A stretch of 64,000 bases of DNA from Pseudonocardia acidicola (lineage in GTDB: Bacteria > Actinomycetota > Actinomycetes > Mycobacteriales > Pseudonocardiaceae): positions 1-64,000 of the forward strand of contig NZ_JAAXLA010000032.1 in the NCBI RefSeq assembly GCF_012911935.1. Direction: 5' to 3'. Positions 55,985 through 64,000 of this stretch are shown piece by piece (positions within the stretch are counted from its first letter, which is position 1; each line of letters begins with the position of its first letter). The notes under the pieces were generated by a model. The model saw only the letters and a program-made list of their open reading frames with translations. It did no database searches and had not been told where the DNA came from. Made by a program: the position numbers and the translations under genes.

Positions 55985-56187
55985 GGTCCGGACCCCGGAC
56001 GCCCGCGTCGCCGGGACCTTCGCCCCTACCGCCTCACCGGGCGGTGCACGACGGTGGCGCAAAGCCGGCTGCGAGTCCACTCCGGCAGTGCGGGCAGCCC
56101 CGTACGCCGACGGCGGAGTCGAGTGCAGCCGCGCACCCGAACATCGCCGTCACTGTCACTCGGTGACAGTCTGCATGAAAGGTACCC

Positions 56188-56427
56188 ATGACGCTGGCCC
56201 CACCATCCGGCCGGACACACGACATATCGGTCGCCGGAGCCATCGGCCGCCTCACCGCGGAATTCCACGGCCGTTTGCGGCCACACGTCGTCAGCCGGGT
56301 CGTCTTCGGCTGCCGTCACGATCTCAGCGGTTCACCCGAGGGCGCACTCCCGGAGCTCGTCGAGCGTCTCGCGCGGCAACGCCTCCTGACATCCGCCCTG
56401 CCGGCCGCGCACCGCACCGACACGTAG
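56188..56427 (+). CDS. small three-helix-bundle dimerisation-domain protein
   Basis: 79 residues containing the pattern RLTAEFHGRLRPHVVSRVVF with DLSGSPEGALPELVERLARQ RLL, which matches the actinobacterial three-helix bundle family found near stress genes. The conserved part is about 18-70; the C-terminus is short and polar. ATG 56188 is five bases after AAAGG. It is convergent with the omega-subunit gene, 22 bp away. Function unknown. Confidence 0.72.
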   Translation: MTLAPPSGRTHDISVAGAIGRLTAEFHGRLRPHVVSRVVFGCRHDLSGSPEGALPELVERLARQRLLTSALPAAHRTDT

Positions 56428-56449
56428 CAGGACCGGGTCGGCCGCCGGG

Positions 56450-56728
56450 CTAGCTGCCCGCGGTGTAGTCGAGCAGGCCGCCCTGGATCTCGCGCATCGC
56501 GATCGACAGCGGCTTCTCCCGCGGGCCGGGCTCGATGAGCGGTCCGACGTACTCGAGCAGGCCCTCGCCCAGCTGCGAGTAGTAGTCGGTGATCTGACGC
56601 GCCCGTTTGGCCGCGAACATCGCGAGCGCGTATTTCGACGACACCCTGTCGAGCAGTTCGTCGATCGGGGGGTTGGTGATGCCCTCGGGGGCGGAACCGG
56701 CAACGGCGCCGGTCAACGGCATGCTCAC
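56450..56728 (-). CDS. rpoZ: RNA polymerase omega subunit (RpoZ-like)
   Basis: 92 residues. [40 protein letters not shown] and [21 protein letters not shown] are the omega signatures that hold the beta-prime subunit. GTG 56728 follows AGGAG with eight bases; ATG 56722 is an alternative. In actinobacteria rpoZ normally lies directly downstream of gmk, and there is no gmk or coaBC here, so this is probably a second, accessory omega. It stands in a group of stress-related genes. Confidence 0.88.
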   Translation of the reverse strand: MSMPLTGAVAGSAPEGITNPPIDELLDRVSSKYALAMFAAKRARQITDYYSQLGEGLLEYVGPLIEPGPREKPLSIAMREIQGGLLDYTAGS

Positions 56729-57088
56729 CGGACGGACTCCTGTGGGGAGAGGTCGGGATTCGTGCCCCACGCTGCCCGCCGACACCCGGCGGGCGTAGGG
56801 ACCTTCGTCGTGGGCGGCCGGGAGGAAGTCCCCGCTTTCCCCGGACGGCCGATCGCGAAGCGGGGCCCCTGCGCCAGGTCTGCCTCCCACCCCGCCGGGC
56901 CCCGAGGCCGTTCTCAGGCCCAGCCGGGACCAACGCCCCTGTTCCGCGGTCCGTGTCCTGGCGCAGCGTGAACGCCGGCGTGCGAGAGGTAGCGGCATGC
57001 CGTTCGCGGATCGTGTCGCCGGGTAGCGCCCGGGGAGCGGCCGCGGTGCGGCAGTGTCGCGGTACGGCTGTGTCATGAAGGCAGTGCC
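56729..57088. other. intergenic stretch upstream of the CapA-like gene
   Basis: 360 bases between divergent rpoZ-like and capA-like genes. The only detail is a five-codon frame at 57075 (MKAVP, stop) whose TGA overlaps the ATG of the next gene as ATGA. I see no gene. Confidence 0.45.
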
Positions 57089-58054
57089 ATGAAACTGGCG
57101 TTGGCCGGTGAGACCGTGCTGGGTGGCAGGGCAGGGGAGCGGCTCGCGGCGCGGGCTCCCTCCGCTCTGATCGCCGAGGAGGTCGTCGCGATCGCCCGCG
57201 AGGCCGACCTCCTGCTGCTGAGCCTGGGTTGTGCCATCTCCGGGCACGGCAGACCGAGGTCCGACGCGCAGGCGCCGTTCCTGTTCTGCGCGCCGCCCGC
57301 CGCCGCCGAGGTGCTGAGCTACCTGGGCGTGGACTGCGTGACGCTGGCCAGCAAGCACATGCTCGACTTCGGTGTCGACGCCTTGCTCGACACCTTCCGC
57401 TACCTCGAGGCCGCCGGGATCCCGTGGGTGGGGGCGGGAGCGGACGGCGCGGCCGCGTGGTCGCCGCTGATGCTGGAACGGGGCGGGGTCAGCGTGGGTG
57501 TCGTCGCGGTGACCGACGAGCCGGCGCAGGGTGCGGCAGGGCCGCACCGGCCGGGCGTCGCCTTCGCCGACCTGGTCGACGGGCCGCCCGCGGAGCTGCT
57601 CAAGATCGTCGGTGAGATCAGCGCGGATGTGGTCGTGGTGGCGCCGCGCTGGGGCCCGAGCTTCGTGACCGCACCGGTCCCACACGTGCAGCGGGCTGCT
57701 GCGGCGTTCCGCGAGGCGGGGGCCGGGCTGGTGGCCGGCTGTTCCGCCCATTCGGTCCACGGCGTGGGTGACGGGATCCTCTACAGCCTGGGTGACTTCC
57801 TCCGTGTCGCGGTCACCGACCCCGAGGCGTCGAACGACCTCGGGCTGCTGTTCCTGGTCACGGTGGACGAGGGCCGGCCCACGCGCCTGGAGGCGGTCCC
57901 GCTGGCACTCGACCATTGCCATACGCGCCTCGCCGATCCGGTGGAGACGGCCTGGAGCGCCCGGCTGTTCCGTTCTGCGTGTGCGGCGCTCGGTACCACG
58001 GTCGGGCTGGGCGGCGGTCGCCTCGTCGTCGAGTGGGATCGCGGCGACGGCTGA
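57089..58054 (+). CDS. CapA/PgsA-like metallophosphatase-fold protein with altered metal site
   Basis: 321 residues following the CapA layout from the first residue: [14 protein letters not shown] corresponds to GDxx[12 protein letters not shown] to the metal motif ANNHxLDFG, PRWGPSF to HWGxE, and [10 protein letters not shown] to GHHPHVxxG. In each place one or more metal ligands are replaced (Glu for Asp, Ser-Lys for Asn-Asn, Arg for His, Cys for His), so normal phosphoesterase chemistry is doubtful. CapA proteins export or process poly-gamma-glutamate. No signal peptide or membrane anchor is present. ATG 57089 follows GAAGG. Confidence 0.75.
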   Translation: MKLALAGETVLGGRAGERLAARAPSALIAEEVVAIAREADLLLLSLGCAISGHGRPRSDAQAPFLFCAPPAAAEVLSYLGVDCVTLASKHMLDFGVDALLDTFRYLEAAGIPWVGAGADGAAAWSPLMLERGGVSVGVVAVTDEPAQGAAGPHRPGVAFADLVDGPPAELLKIVGEISADVVVVAPRWGPSFVTAPVPHVQRAAAAFREAGAGLVAGCSAHSVHGVGDGILYSLGDFLRVAVTDPEASNDLGLLFLVTVDEGRPTRLEAVPLALDHCHTRLADPVETAWSARLFRSACAALGTTVGLGGGRLVVEWDRGDG

Positions 58055-58157
58055 CGCAGGCCGTCGGCGTCCGCTGCCGGGCGGGCGCGCTCGGCCCGTC
58101 GACGGGGGACCTTCGCCTCCTGCTCCTGGGCGGAGTGGTGCTCCTAGCGTCGCTGTC

Positions 58158-58526
58158 ATGAGCAGTACCGACCTCGACAGCGCGCAACCGGCCGCGCTTC
58201 CCGACCCCGCCAAGCTGCTGCGGCTGGGCAGCATGATCAAGCAACTGCTCGAGGAGACGCGCGCGATGCCGCTGGACGCCCGCAGTCGTGAGCGGCTGAC
58301 CGCGACCTACGACCGTGCGGTGGCTGAGCTGGAGGCGTGCCTGCCCGCCGTGTTGCGGGCCGAGTTCACCCGCGTCGCGCCGGCCCTGCACACCGGTGCG
58401 GCGGTGTCCGACGCCGAGTTGCGCATCGCGCAGGCCCAGCTCATCGGCTGGCTGGAGGGGCTGTTCCAGGGGGTGCAGTTCGCGGCGGCGGTGCGGCAGG
58501 TCAGGGCGGACCGGGCGCGCGGGTGA
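58158..58526 (+). CDS. Bpa/PafE-like proteasome activator lacking the C-terminal tail
   Basis: 122 residues with the Bpa core: [57 protein letters not shown]. This helical ring protein opens the actinobacterial 20S proteasome in an ATP-independent way. The standard protein is about 50 residues longer and ends in the hydrophobic-Tyr-x motif GQYL that inserts in the proteasome alpha ring; here the protein ends VRADRARG with no such motif. It may compete with or modulate the true Bpa, or have lost activity. ATG 58158. Confidence 0.82.
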   Translation: MSSTDLDSAQPAALPDPAKLLRLGSMIKQLLEETRAMPLDARSRERLTATYDRAVAELEACLPAVLRAEFTRVAPALHTGAAVSDAELRIAQAQLIGWLEGLFQGVQFAAAVRQVRADRARG

Positions 58527-58574
58527 CCGCGGCCCGGTGCCGGACCGATCGTCTCGACCACCTGGAGGAGCGAG

Positions 58575-61373
58575 ATGGCGGGGACCGAGCTCGCGGCGGT
58601 CTCGGATGACGAGGCCCTGCTGCTCGCCGTCCTGCGGGAGTTCGTGGCCGAGCGCCACACCCTCGAACGCGCCGCGTCCGCAACCCTCGACAGCGCCCTG
58701 GACCGGGATCTCGGGCTGGACAGCCTCGCCGTCGCCGAGCTTCTCGCCCGCATCGAGGACACGTTCGGCGTCAGCCTGGAGCGTGGCGTGCTGGCCACCG
58801 CCACGGTGCCCCGCGACGTCCTCGCCGCCGTACGGCGGGCGCCGCGGCGGGAACCGCGCCAGACCCGGGTGCGGCACAACGTTCCCGAACGCGTCCACCG
58901 GATCCCGGACGAGATCGCGACCCTCACCGAGGCGCTGTGCTGGCATGCCCGCACCCACCCCGACCGGGTCCACCTACGCCTGCTCGGTGACGAGACCGAG
59001 GAACCGGTCAGTTACGGCGATCTGCGCCGCGATGCGGGCACGGTGGCCGCCGGGCTGCTCGCCCGCGACCTGCGTCCCGGCGACGCGGTCGCCGTCATGC
59101 TCCCCACCGGGCGCGACTACTTCGCCGGCTTCACCGGAATACTGCTGGCCGGGGGCGTCCCGGTGCCGATCTACCCACCGGCGCGGCCGTCCCAGCTCGC
59201 GGAGCACCTTCGCCGTCAGGCACGCATCCTCGACAACGCCCGCGCCCGCCTGCTCATCACCGATCCCGAGGCGGCTCTGCCGGCCCGGCTGCTGCGCGGT
59301 CACGTCGAGTCGGTGCGCCACGTCCTGACCCCTGCCGAGCTGAGCGGCCACGGCGAAACGCGCGTCGTCCGCCGCAGCGCCGCCGACACCGCCCTGCTGC
59401 AGTACACCTCGGGCAGCACCGGGGACCCCAAGGGCGTCGTGCTGACCCACGCCAACCTGCTGGCCAACATCAGGGCGATGGGCAAGGCCGCCCAGGTCTG
59501 CGCGTCCGACGTCTTCGTCAGCTGGCTTCCCCTCTACCACGACATGGGCCTGATCGGCGCCTGGCTGTCCAGCCTGTATTTCGGGCTGCCGCTGGCGGTG
59601 ATGTCGCCGGTGGCCTTCCTCAGCCGGCCGTCGCGGTGGCTGTGGGCCGTCCACACCCACCGCGGCACGCTGTCCGCGGCGCCGAACTTCGCCTACGAGC
59701 TGTGCCTGCGCAAGATCGGCGACGCCGAGGTGGAGGGACTCGATCTCAGCTCGTTGCGCATGGCGTTCAACGGTGCCGAGCCGGTGAACGCGACCACCGT
59801 CGCACGCTTCGCCGAGCGGTTCGGCCGCTACGGGCTGCGTCGCGGCGCGCTGGCGCCCGTCTACGGGCTCGCCGAGGCCTGCGTCGGCCTCACCTTCCCG
59901 CCGGTCGGCCGCCAGCCGATCGTGGACCGGGTGGCGCGGGAGGAGTTCCTGCGCACCGGGCGCGCCACCCCGGCCGCGGACGACGACCCGGACCCGCTGC
60001 GGTTCGTGGCGTGCGGCCGGCCGATCCCGGGCCACGAGATCCGGGTGGTCGACGCCGCCACCAACGAACTGGGCGACCGGCGCGAGGGCCGGATCGAGTT
60101 CCGCGGTCCCTCCGCCACCGCCGGATACTTCCGCAACCCGCAGGCGACCCGGGCGCTCACCCGGCACGGCTGGATCGACACGGGTGATCTCGGGTACCTC
60201 GACGGCGGCGAGCTGTACGTCACCGGCCGCGTCAAGGATCTGATCATCCGGGCCGGCCGCAACCTGCACCCCGACGAGCTCGAACACGCGGTGGGCGAGA
60301 TCCCGGGGGTCCGCAAGGGCTGCGTCGCGGTCTTCGCCACCCCCGGGCAGGCCGGGGGCACCGAACGCCTGGTGGTCCTGGCCGAGACGCGCCAGACCGA
60401 CGCCGCGGCGCTCGCCGCGATGCGTGCCCGGATCATCGCGGTCACCGTCGACCTGCTCGGCACACCAGCGGACGACGTCGTGCTCGTCGGGCCGGGGGTG
60501 GTCCCGAAGACCTCCAGCGGCAAGATCCGGCGAGCGGCCAGCCGGGAACGCTACGAACGGGGCGAACTCGGGGCTTCCCACCGCCCGGTGTGGTGGCAGC
60601 TGGCCCGGTTCGCCGCGCGGGCGGTGCTGCCCCGGCTGCGCCGCGTCGGCCGGATCGGCTCGACCGTGGCGTTCGCCGCGTGGTGCTGGTCGCTGCTGGT
60701 AGCGGTGGGCCTTCCGACGCTGATCGCCATGGCGCTGCTTCCCGGCCTCGCCGCCCGCCAGACCGTCACCCGGCGGGCGGCCCGCAGCCTGGCCCGGCTG
60801 ACCGGCACCCGGATCACCGCGACCGGTGCCGATCGCCTCGCGCAGCTTCCGGCCTGCGTCGTGGTCGCCAACCACGCCAGCTACCTCGACGGCATCGCGA
60901 TGGCCGCCGCCCTGCCCGGCCGCTACACGTTCGTGGCGGGCGAGGTGTTCGCGACCAAGCCGCTGATCGGGTTCCTGCTACGGCGCATCGGCACCCGGTT
61001 CGTCGAGCGGGCCGTCCGGGAACAGGCTCTGGCCGATACCCAGCGCCTCGCCGACGCCGCCCGCGGCGGCGAGCGGCTCGTGCTGTTCCCCGAGGGCAGC
61101 CTCTCGCCGGTATCGGGCCTGCGCCCGTTCCACACCGGTGCATTCGTGATCGCCGCGAGCGCGGGGCTCCCGGTCGTGCCGGTCGCGATCTCGGGCACCC
61201 GCGCGATGATGTGGCCCGATCACGGTGCGATCATCCGCCGGGGTGCCGTCCACCTGGCCGTCGGTGAGCCGATCACTGCGACCGACGGGGGCTGGGACGC
61301 CGCCGTCGCGGTGGAACGCACGGCGCGATCCGTGATCGCCGAGCATTGCGGCGAGCCCGACCTGGGCCGGTGA
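58575..61373 (+). CDS. ACP - acyl-AMP ligase - PlsC acyltransferase fusion
   Basis: 932 residues with three modules. Residues about 10-85 are an acyl carrier domain with phosphopantetheine Ser50 in DLGLDSLA. Residues about 110-660 are an adenylate-forming ligase: YTSGSTGDPKG (from Tyr277), WLPLYHDMGLIGAW, GLAEACVGLT and SSGKIRR, closest in type to fatty acyl-AMP ligases. Two hydrophobic segments (about 685-730) precede a PlsC acyltransferase (about 745-925) with NHASYLD (His767) and FPEGS (from Phe838). One chain could activate, carry and esterify a fatty acid onto a phospholipid. It begins 48 bp after the bpa-like gene. ATG 58575 follows GGAGGAG. Confidence 0.93.
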   Translation: MAGTELAAVSDDEALLLAVLREFVAERHTLERAASATLDSALDRDLGLDSLAVAELLARIEDTFGVSLERGVLATATVPRDVLAAVRRAPRREPRQTRVRHNVPERVHRIPDEIATLTEALCWHARTHPDRVHLRLLGDETEEPVSYGDLRRDAGTVAAGLLARDLRPGDAVAVMLPTGRDYFAGFTGILLAGGVPVPIYPPARPSQLAEHLRRQARILDNARARLLITDPEAALPARLLRGHVESVRHVLTPAELSGHGETRVVRRSAADTALLQYTSGSTGDPKGVVLTHANLLANIRAMGKAAQVCASDVFVSWLPLYHDMGLIGAWLSSLYFGLPLAVMSPVAFLSRPSRWLWAVHTHRGTLSAAPNFAYELCLRKIGDAEVEGLDLSSLRMAFNGAEPVNATTVARFAERFGRYGLRRGALAPVYGLAEACVGLTFPPVGRQPIVDRVAREEFLRTGRATPAADDDPDPLRFVACGRPIPGHEIRVVDAATNELGDRREGRIEFRGPSATAGYFRNPQATRALTRHGWIDTGDLGYLDGGELYVTGRVKDLIIRAGRNLHPDELEHAVGEIPGVRKGCVAVFATPGQAGGTERLVVLAETRQTDAAALAAMRARIIAVTVDLLGTPADDVVLVGPGVVPKTSSGKIRRAASRERYERGELGASHRPVWWQLARFAARAVLPRLRRVGRIGSTVAFAAWCWSLLVAVGLPTLIAMALLPGLAARQTVTRRAARSLARLTGTRITATGADRLAQLPACVVVANHASYLDGIAMAAALPGRYTFVAGEVFATKPLIGFLLRRIGTRFVERAVREQALADTQRLADAARGGERLVLFPEGSLSPVSGLRPFHTGAFVIAASAGLPVVPVAISGTRAMMWPDHGAIIRRGAVHLAVGEPITATDGGWDAAVAVERTARSVIAEHCGEPDLGR

Positions 61374-61417
61374 CAGCCAGGCCCGGCATGTCCGTGCCGG
61401 TCACCGCCGCGGCGTCG

Positions 61418-62275
61418 TCAGCGCACCACGGCGACCGGGCAGCGGGCGTGGTGCAGCATCGACTGGCTCACCGAGCCGAGCAGCAGCCCGGTGAACTCCC
61501 CGCGACCGCGCGAACCGACCACGACCAGGGCCGCGTGCTCGGAGGCGTCCGCGAGCATCCGGGCCGGATGGAGGGGGATCGCCTCGCGGGTGATCTCCAC
61601 CTCCGGATACTCGGACGCCCATTGCGCGAGCGCGTCGTCGAGCAGCCGATTCCCGGCCGCGATGCGGTCGAGCGTCTTCGACCAGGCCGGGGATCCGGTG
61701 CCGGTCGTCGCGACGCTGTGGTCGCGCCAGCCGTGCAGCGCGACCAGCGGAGCGCCGTCATGGGCGGCGGTCTCGATGGCGAAGCCGATCGCCTCGTTGC
61801 TTCCGGGAGAGCCGTCGACACCGACCACGATGCGGCGCTGCTGGGGATCAGCGGGTTCCCGCACCACGACGACGGGGCATTCGGCGTGCTGGCTCACGTG
61901 CTGGGTCACCGAGCCGATCAGCAGCCCGAACACCGCGCCGTGCCCCCGGGAGCCGACGACGACCATGCCGGCCCGCCGGCTCGCCGCGATCAGTGCCGCG
62001 GCCGCGGACTGCTCGACGAGTTCGGTGCTCATCGGGATGGCTCCGGCCCACCCCGCCCGGGTCTGCGCGCTAGCGAGCAGATGCTCGGCGTTGTCCCGCA
62101 GCTGCCGGTATTCGTCCGGCGTCGGCGGGAACTCGGTGAACCCGGTGAACACCGCGTGCACCAGATGCAGCGGCGCCTTCCGGCGGACTGCTGCCGCGGC
62201 AGCCCAGTCCAGCGCCCGCCGGCCCTCCGAGCTCGCGTCGACGCCGACGACGATCGCACCGCGCGGTGTGTCCAT
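61418..62275 (-). CDS. tandem universal stress protein
   Basis: 285 residues, two Usp domains (about 1-140 and 145-285). Both contain the nucleotide motif: GSRGHGAVFGLLIGS near 120 and GSRGRGEFTGLLLGS near 265, so ATP binding is likely. Start strands read AIVVGVDASSEGRRALDWA and RIVVGVDGSPGSNEAI. Tandem Usp proteins of this kind belong to hypoxia and dormancy responses in actinobacteria. ATG 62275 follows AAGGGG; an upstream ATG at 62338 would add an acidic, Gln-rich leader. Convergent with the fusion gene, 44 bp apart. Confidence 0.93.
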   Translation of the reverse strand: MDTPRGAIVVGVDASSEGRRALDWAAAAAVRRKAPLHLVHAVFTGFTEFPPTPDEYRQLRDNAEHLLASAQTRAGWAGAIPMSTELVEQSAAAALIAASRRAGMVVVGSRGHGAVFGLLIGSVTQHVSQHAECPVVVVREPADPQQRRIVVGVDGSPGSNEAIGFAIETAAHDGAPLVALHGWRDHSVATTGTGSPAWSKTLDRIAAGNRLLDDALAQWASEYPEVEITREAIPLHPARMLADASEHAALVVVGSRGRGEFTGLLLGSVSQSMLHHARCPVAVVR

Positions 62276-62386
62276 TGCCGCCCCTTGTCCTTGCTGCTCC
62301 TCGTCCTCGTCCTGGCCCAGACCACGGTCCGCGGCCACCCGCGGGTGTTCCTCGGTGCCGCCGGCGTACGCGGCGCGCCGCCTGGT

Positions 62387-62965
62387 TCAGGGCACGGGGG
62401 CGTCCCAGATCGGGAACCATCGCCCCAGTTCGGGTTCGATCGGAAGCTCGCCGCCGAGGGCGGCGCGGACCTGCAGCTCCAGCGCGGTGTCCCGAGTCTG
62501 GGCACCGGCGGGCGCGAACGGGTAGACCGAACCGCGTTTGAACAGGTACACCAGCCCGACCCGGCGCGGGCGTTCGGCGGCGGAGGTGTGGAACCCGACG
62601 ACGGTGCACAGCAGGAAGGGGCCGAAGCCGGCGTCCACGAGGGTGGTGTTGATCGCGTGCAGGCCGGTCACCAGCGCCGCGAGGTCCACGGGAGATTGTG
62701 CGCAGGTGACCCAGGTGAAGCCGAACTCGTCGCGGCTGATCGAGACCTCCAGCGTCGGGTCGAGGTCCAGCAGCGCGCGGATGTCGCTCTGCGACTGTGC
62801 CGCTGCCGCGCCCTCCGCGGGCTTGAAACAGACCGCACCCACCCCGGTGGGAGCAAGGTCGAGTGCGGCCTGGAGCGTGTAGGCGGCCGACGGGATCGCG
62901 AAGAGAACGTCGAGATTGGGCTCGACGGGTTTCGTGCGGCCCAGCAGCGTGTCGAGGAATCCCAC
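62387..62965 (-). CDS. pspAB: PspA-associated protein PspAB
   Basis: 192 residues. MGFLDTLLGRTKPVEPNLDV and FAIPSAAYTLQAALDLAP mark the PspAB family, found next to pspA and htpX in actinobacteria. It has no signal peptide and probably acts at the inner face of the membrane in the phage-shock response. Its ATG is three bases after the htpX stop, and it is the last gene of the visible operon. Confidence 0.9.
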   Translation of the reverse strand: MGFLDTLLGRTKPVEPNLDVLFAIPSAAYTLQAALDLAPTGVGAVCFKPAEGAAAAQSQSDIRALLDLDPTLEVSISRDEFGFTWVTCAQSPVDLAALVTGLHAINTTLVDAGFGPFLLCTVVGFHTSAAERPRRVGLVYLFKRGSVYPFAPAGAQTRDTALELQVRAALGGELPIEPELGRWFPIWDAPVP

Positions 62966-62968
62966 CGT

Positions 62969-63895
62969 TCAGCTCACCTCGCCCAACTCGGTGGACAGAC
63001 GGGCCAGCTGGTCCAGCCGTTGCTGCAGCGTGGGGTGGGTCGACATCAGGCTGGACAGGCTCACCCCGCGGCCCAGCGCGGGCGCGAAGAAGAACGCGTT
63101 GAACGCCTCGGCCGTCCGCAGGTCGCGGGTGGGGATCGCGGCGATGTCACCGCTCACCTTGGTCAGCGCCGACGCGAGCGCGGAAGGGTGGCCGGTGAGG
63201 ATGGCGCCGGCCCGATCAGCAGCCAGCTCCCGGTAGCGCGACAGCGCCCGGATGAGCAGGAAACTGATCGCGTACACCGCGGCGGAGACCGCCAGCACCA
63301 GCAGGATCAGCAGGAACGCCTCCTGACCGTCGCGGCCACGACGGTCCCCCGAGCCGAACACGGTCGAGTAGAACGCGAAACGAGCGATGAGGCCGGCGAT
63401 GACCCCGAGGAAGGAGGCGACCGTCATGACGACCACATCGCGGTGTGCGACGTGGGACAGCTCGTGCGCGAGCACGCCCTCCAGCTCCTCGGTGTCCAGC
63501 CTGCGCATCAGCCCGGTGGTCACGCACAGCACGGCCCGGTCGGTGCTGCGGCCGGTGGCGAACGCGTTGGGCAATCCGGTGTCGGCGACCGCGACCCGGG
63601 GCTTGGGCATGTCCGCGGTCGCGCACAACCGGTCGACGATCCCGTGCAGGCGTGGTTCCTGCTCCGCGGTGACGATGCGCGCCTGCATCGCGTAGAGGGC
63701 GATCCGATCGGAGAACCAGAACTGCGCCAGCAACAGGCCGCCCGCGATGAGCACCACGACCACCACCGACTTGATCAGCGCGATCAGCGCCGCGATGAAC
63801 GCGACGTACACCAGACCGAGCAGGAACGTGGTGATCAGCATGCGGGTGGTGAGCTGGCGGTCGGGGCGGAATCGCGAGCGCATGACGTGGCTCAT
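62969..63895 (-). CDS. htpX: zinc metalloprotease HtpX
   Basis: 308 residues. Two N-terminal transmembrane helices (about 18-58), zinc motif HELSH at 144-148 with Glu145 as catalytic base, a second pair of helices and the third ligand Glu223 in YRELAADRAG. HtpX degrades damaged membrane proteins. ATG 63895 overlaps the preceding gene stop as ATGA, and pspAB follows three bases downstream, so the three form one membrane-stress operon. Confidence 0.95.
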   Translation of the reverse strand: MSHVMRSRFRPDRQLTTRMLITTFLLGLVYVAFIAALIALIKSVVVVVLIAGGLLLAQFWFSDRIALYAMQARIVTAEQEPRLHGIVDRLCATADMPKPRVAVADTGLPNAFATGRSTDRAVLCVTTGLMRRLDTEELEGVLAHELSHVAHRDVVVMTVASFLGVIAGLIARFAFYSTVFGSGDRRGRDGQEAFLLILLVLAVSAAVYAISFLLIRALSRYRELAADRAGAILTGHPSALASALTKVSGDIAAIPTRDLRTAEAFNAFFFAPALGRGVSLSSLMSTHPTLQQRLDQLARLSTELGEVS

Positions 63896-64000
63896 CCCGG
63901 GATCGGCCCGTCGTCGCCGAGCAGGGCGCGAACCTGGGCCAGGTCGCTGTCGGCGGCGGGCAGGACGAGCTCGGAGGCGACGAGTTCGCTGTCGGTGAGT
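63892..64000 (-). CDS. pspAA: PspA-associated protein PspAA, C-terminal part
   Basis: The last 35 codons of a gene that begins beyond the right edge. They read DSELVASELVLPAADSDLAQ then VRALLGDDGPIPG, the conserved end of PspAA. The stop overlaps the htpX start as ATGA. The gene order PspAA-HtpX-PspAB is the actinobacterial arrangement; a pspA gene is expected further right. Confidence 0.8.
   Translation of the reverse strand, partial: LTDSELVASELVLPAADSDLAQVRALLGDDGPIPG

Overview
The window is very GC-rich DNA from an actinomycete. Family-level cues point to Pseudonocardiaceae, most likely Pseudonocardia: a STAS protein with a C-terminal part resembling DUF6292, a GAF-ANTAR regulator, a Bpa-type proteasome activator, a PspAA-HtpX-PspAB set, CobI-CobJ and CobE-CobT fusions, and a dispersed GAGTCG repeat family. 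This is inferred from gene content; no rRNA or tRNA gene is visible to confirm it.

Layout. 1-0.78 kb: non-coding DNA with a 22-bp-phased repeat array and its inverted counterpart. 0.78-3.8 kb: an alpha/beta hydrolase, an LDH2-family dehydrogenase and a GAF-ANTAR protein. 3.9-6.6 kb: a TPP riboswitch followed by thiYXZ, a transporter for a thiamine precursor. 6.6-12.7 kb: a small DUF4258/BrnT-like protein, a YhgE/Pip membrane protein with a degenerate ABC ATPase, a HAD dehalogenase and a BisC-type molybdoenzyme. 12.8-24.1 kb: aerobic cobalamin synthesis, with cobL-cobM-cobK on plus, cobG-cobH-cobIJ on minus, and a cobalamin riboswitch driving cobN on plus, plus a NixA-type Ni/Co permease. 24.2-28.1 kb: a sortase remnant, an ArsB/NhaD-like carrier, a Usp protein and an orphan solute-binding lipoprotein. 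28.2-33.6 kb: a three-gene formate dehydrogenase operon whose catalytic subunit is read through an in-frame UGA (selenocysteine) with a classical bacterial SECIS hairpin. 33.6-42.9 kb: gene debris, a cupin, cytochrome oxidase subunit I, thioredoxin, MEDS, STAS and PAS signalling proteins and a PucR-type regulator.

43-64 kb is an accessory stress and storage region. It has two phasin-like proteins and a PHA synthase, a CBS protein, a DevS-like GAF protein without kinase residues, a methyltransferase, a frameshifted NDH-2, an IclR regulator, an extra RNA polymerase omega subunit, a CapA-like protein with altered metal motifs, a Bpa-like protein without its usual C-terminal tail, an ACP-acyl-AMP ligase-PlsC fusion, a tandem Usp protein, and the PspAB/HtpX/PspAA membrane-stress genes at the right edge.

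How the parts work together. The cobalamin genes cover methylations from precorrin-2 through precorrin-8 rearrangement and cobalt insertion, and the Ni/Co permease beside cobN could supply the metal. The formate dehydrogenase could feed electrons through its NrfD-like membrane subunit into the quinone pool, where NDH-2 and cytochrome oxidase also act. The right-hand third looks like a low-energy survival set (storage polymer, universal stress proteins, alternative transcription and proteolysis accessories). Several members there have lost the residues that define their families, and that is the most unusual part of the window.
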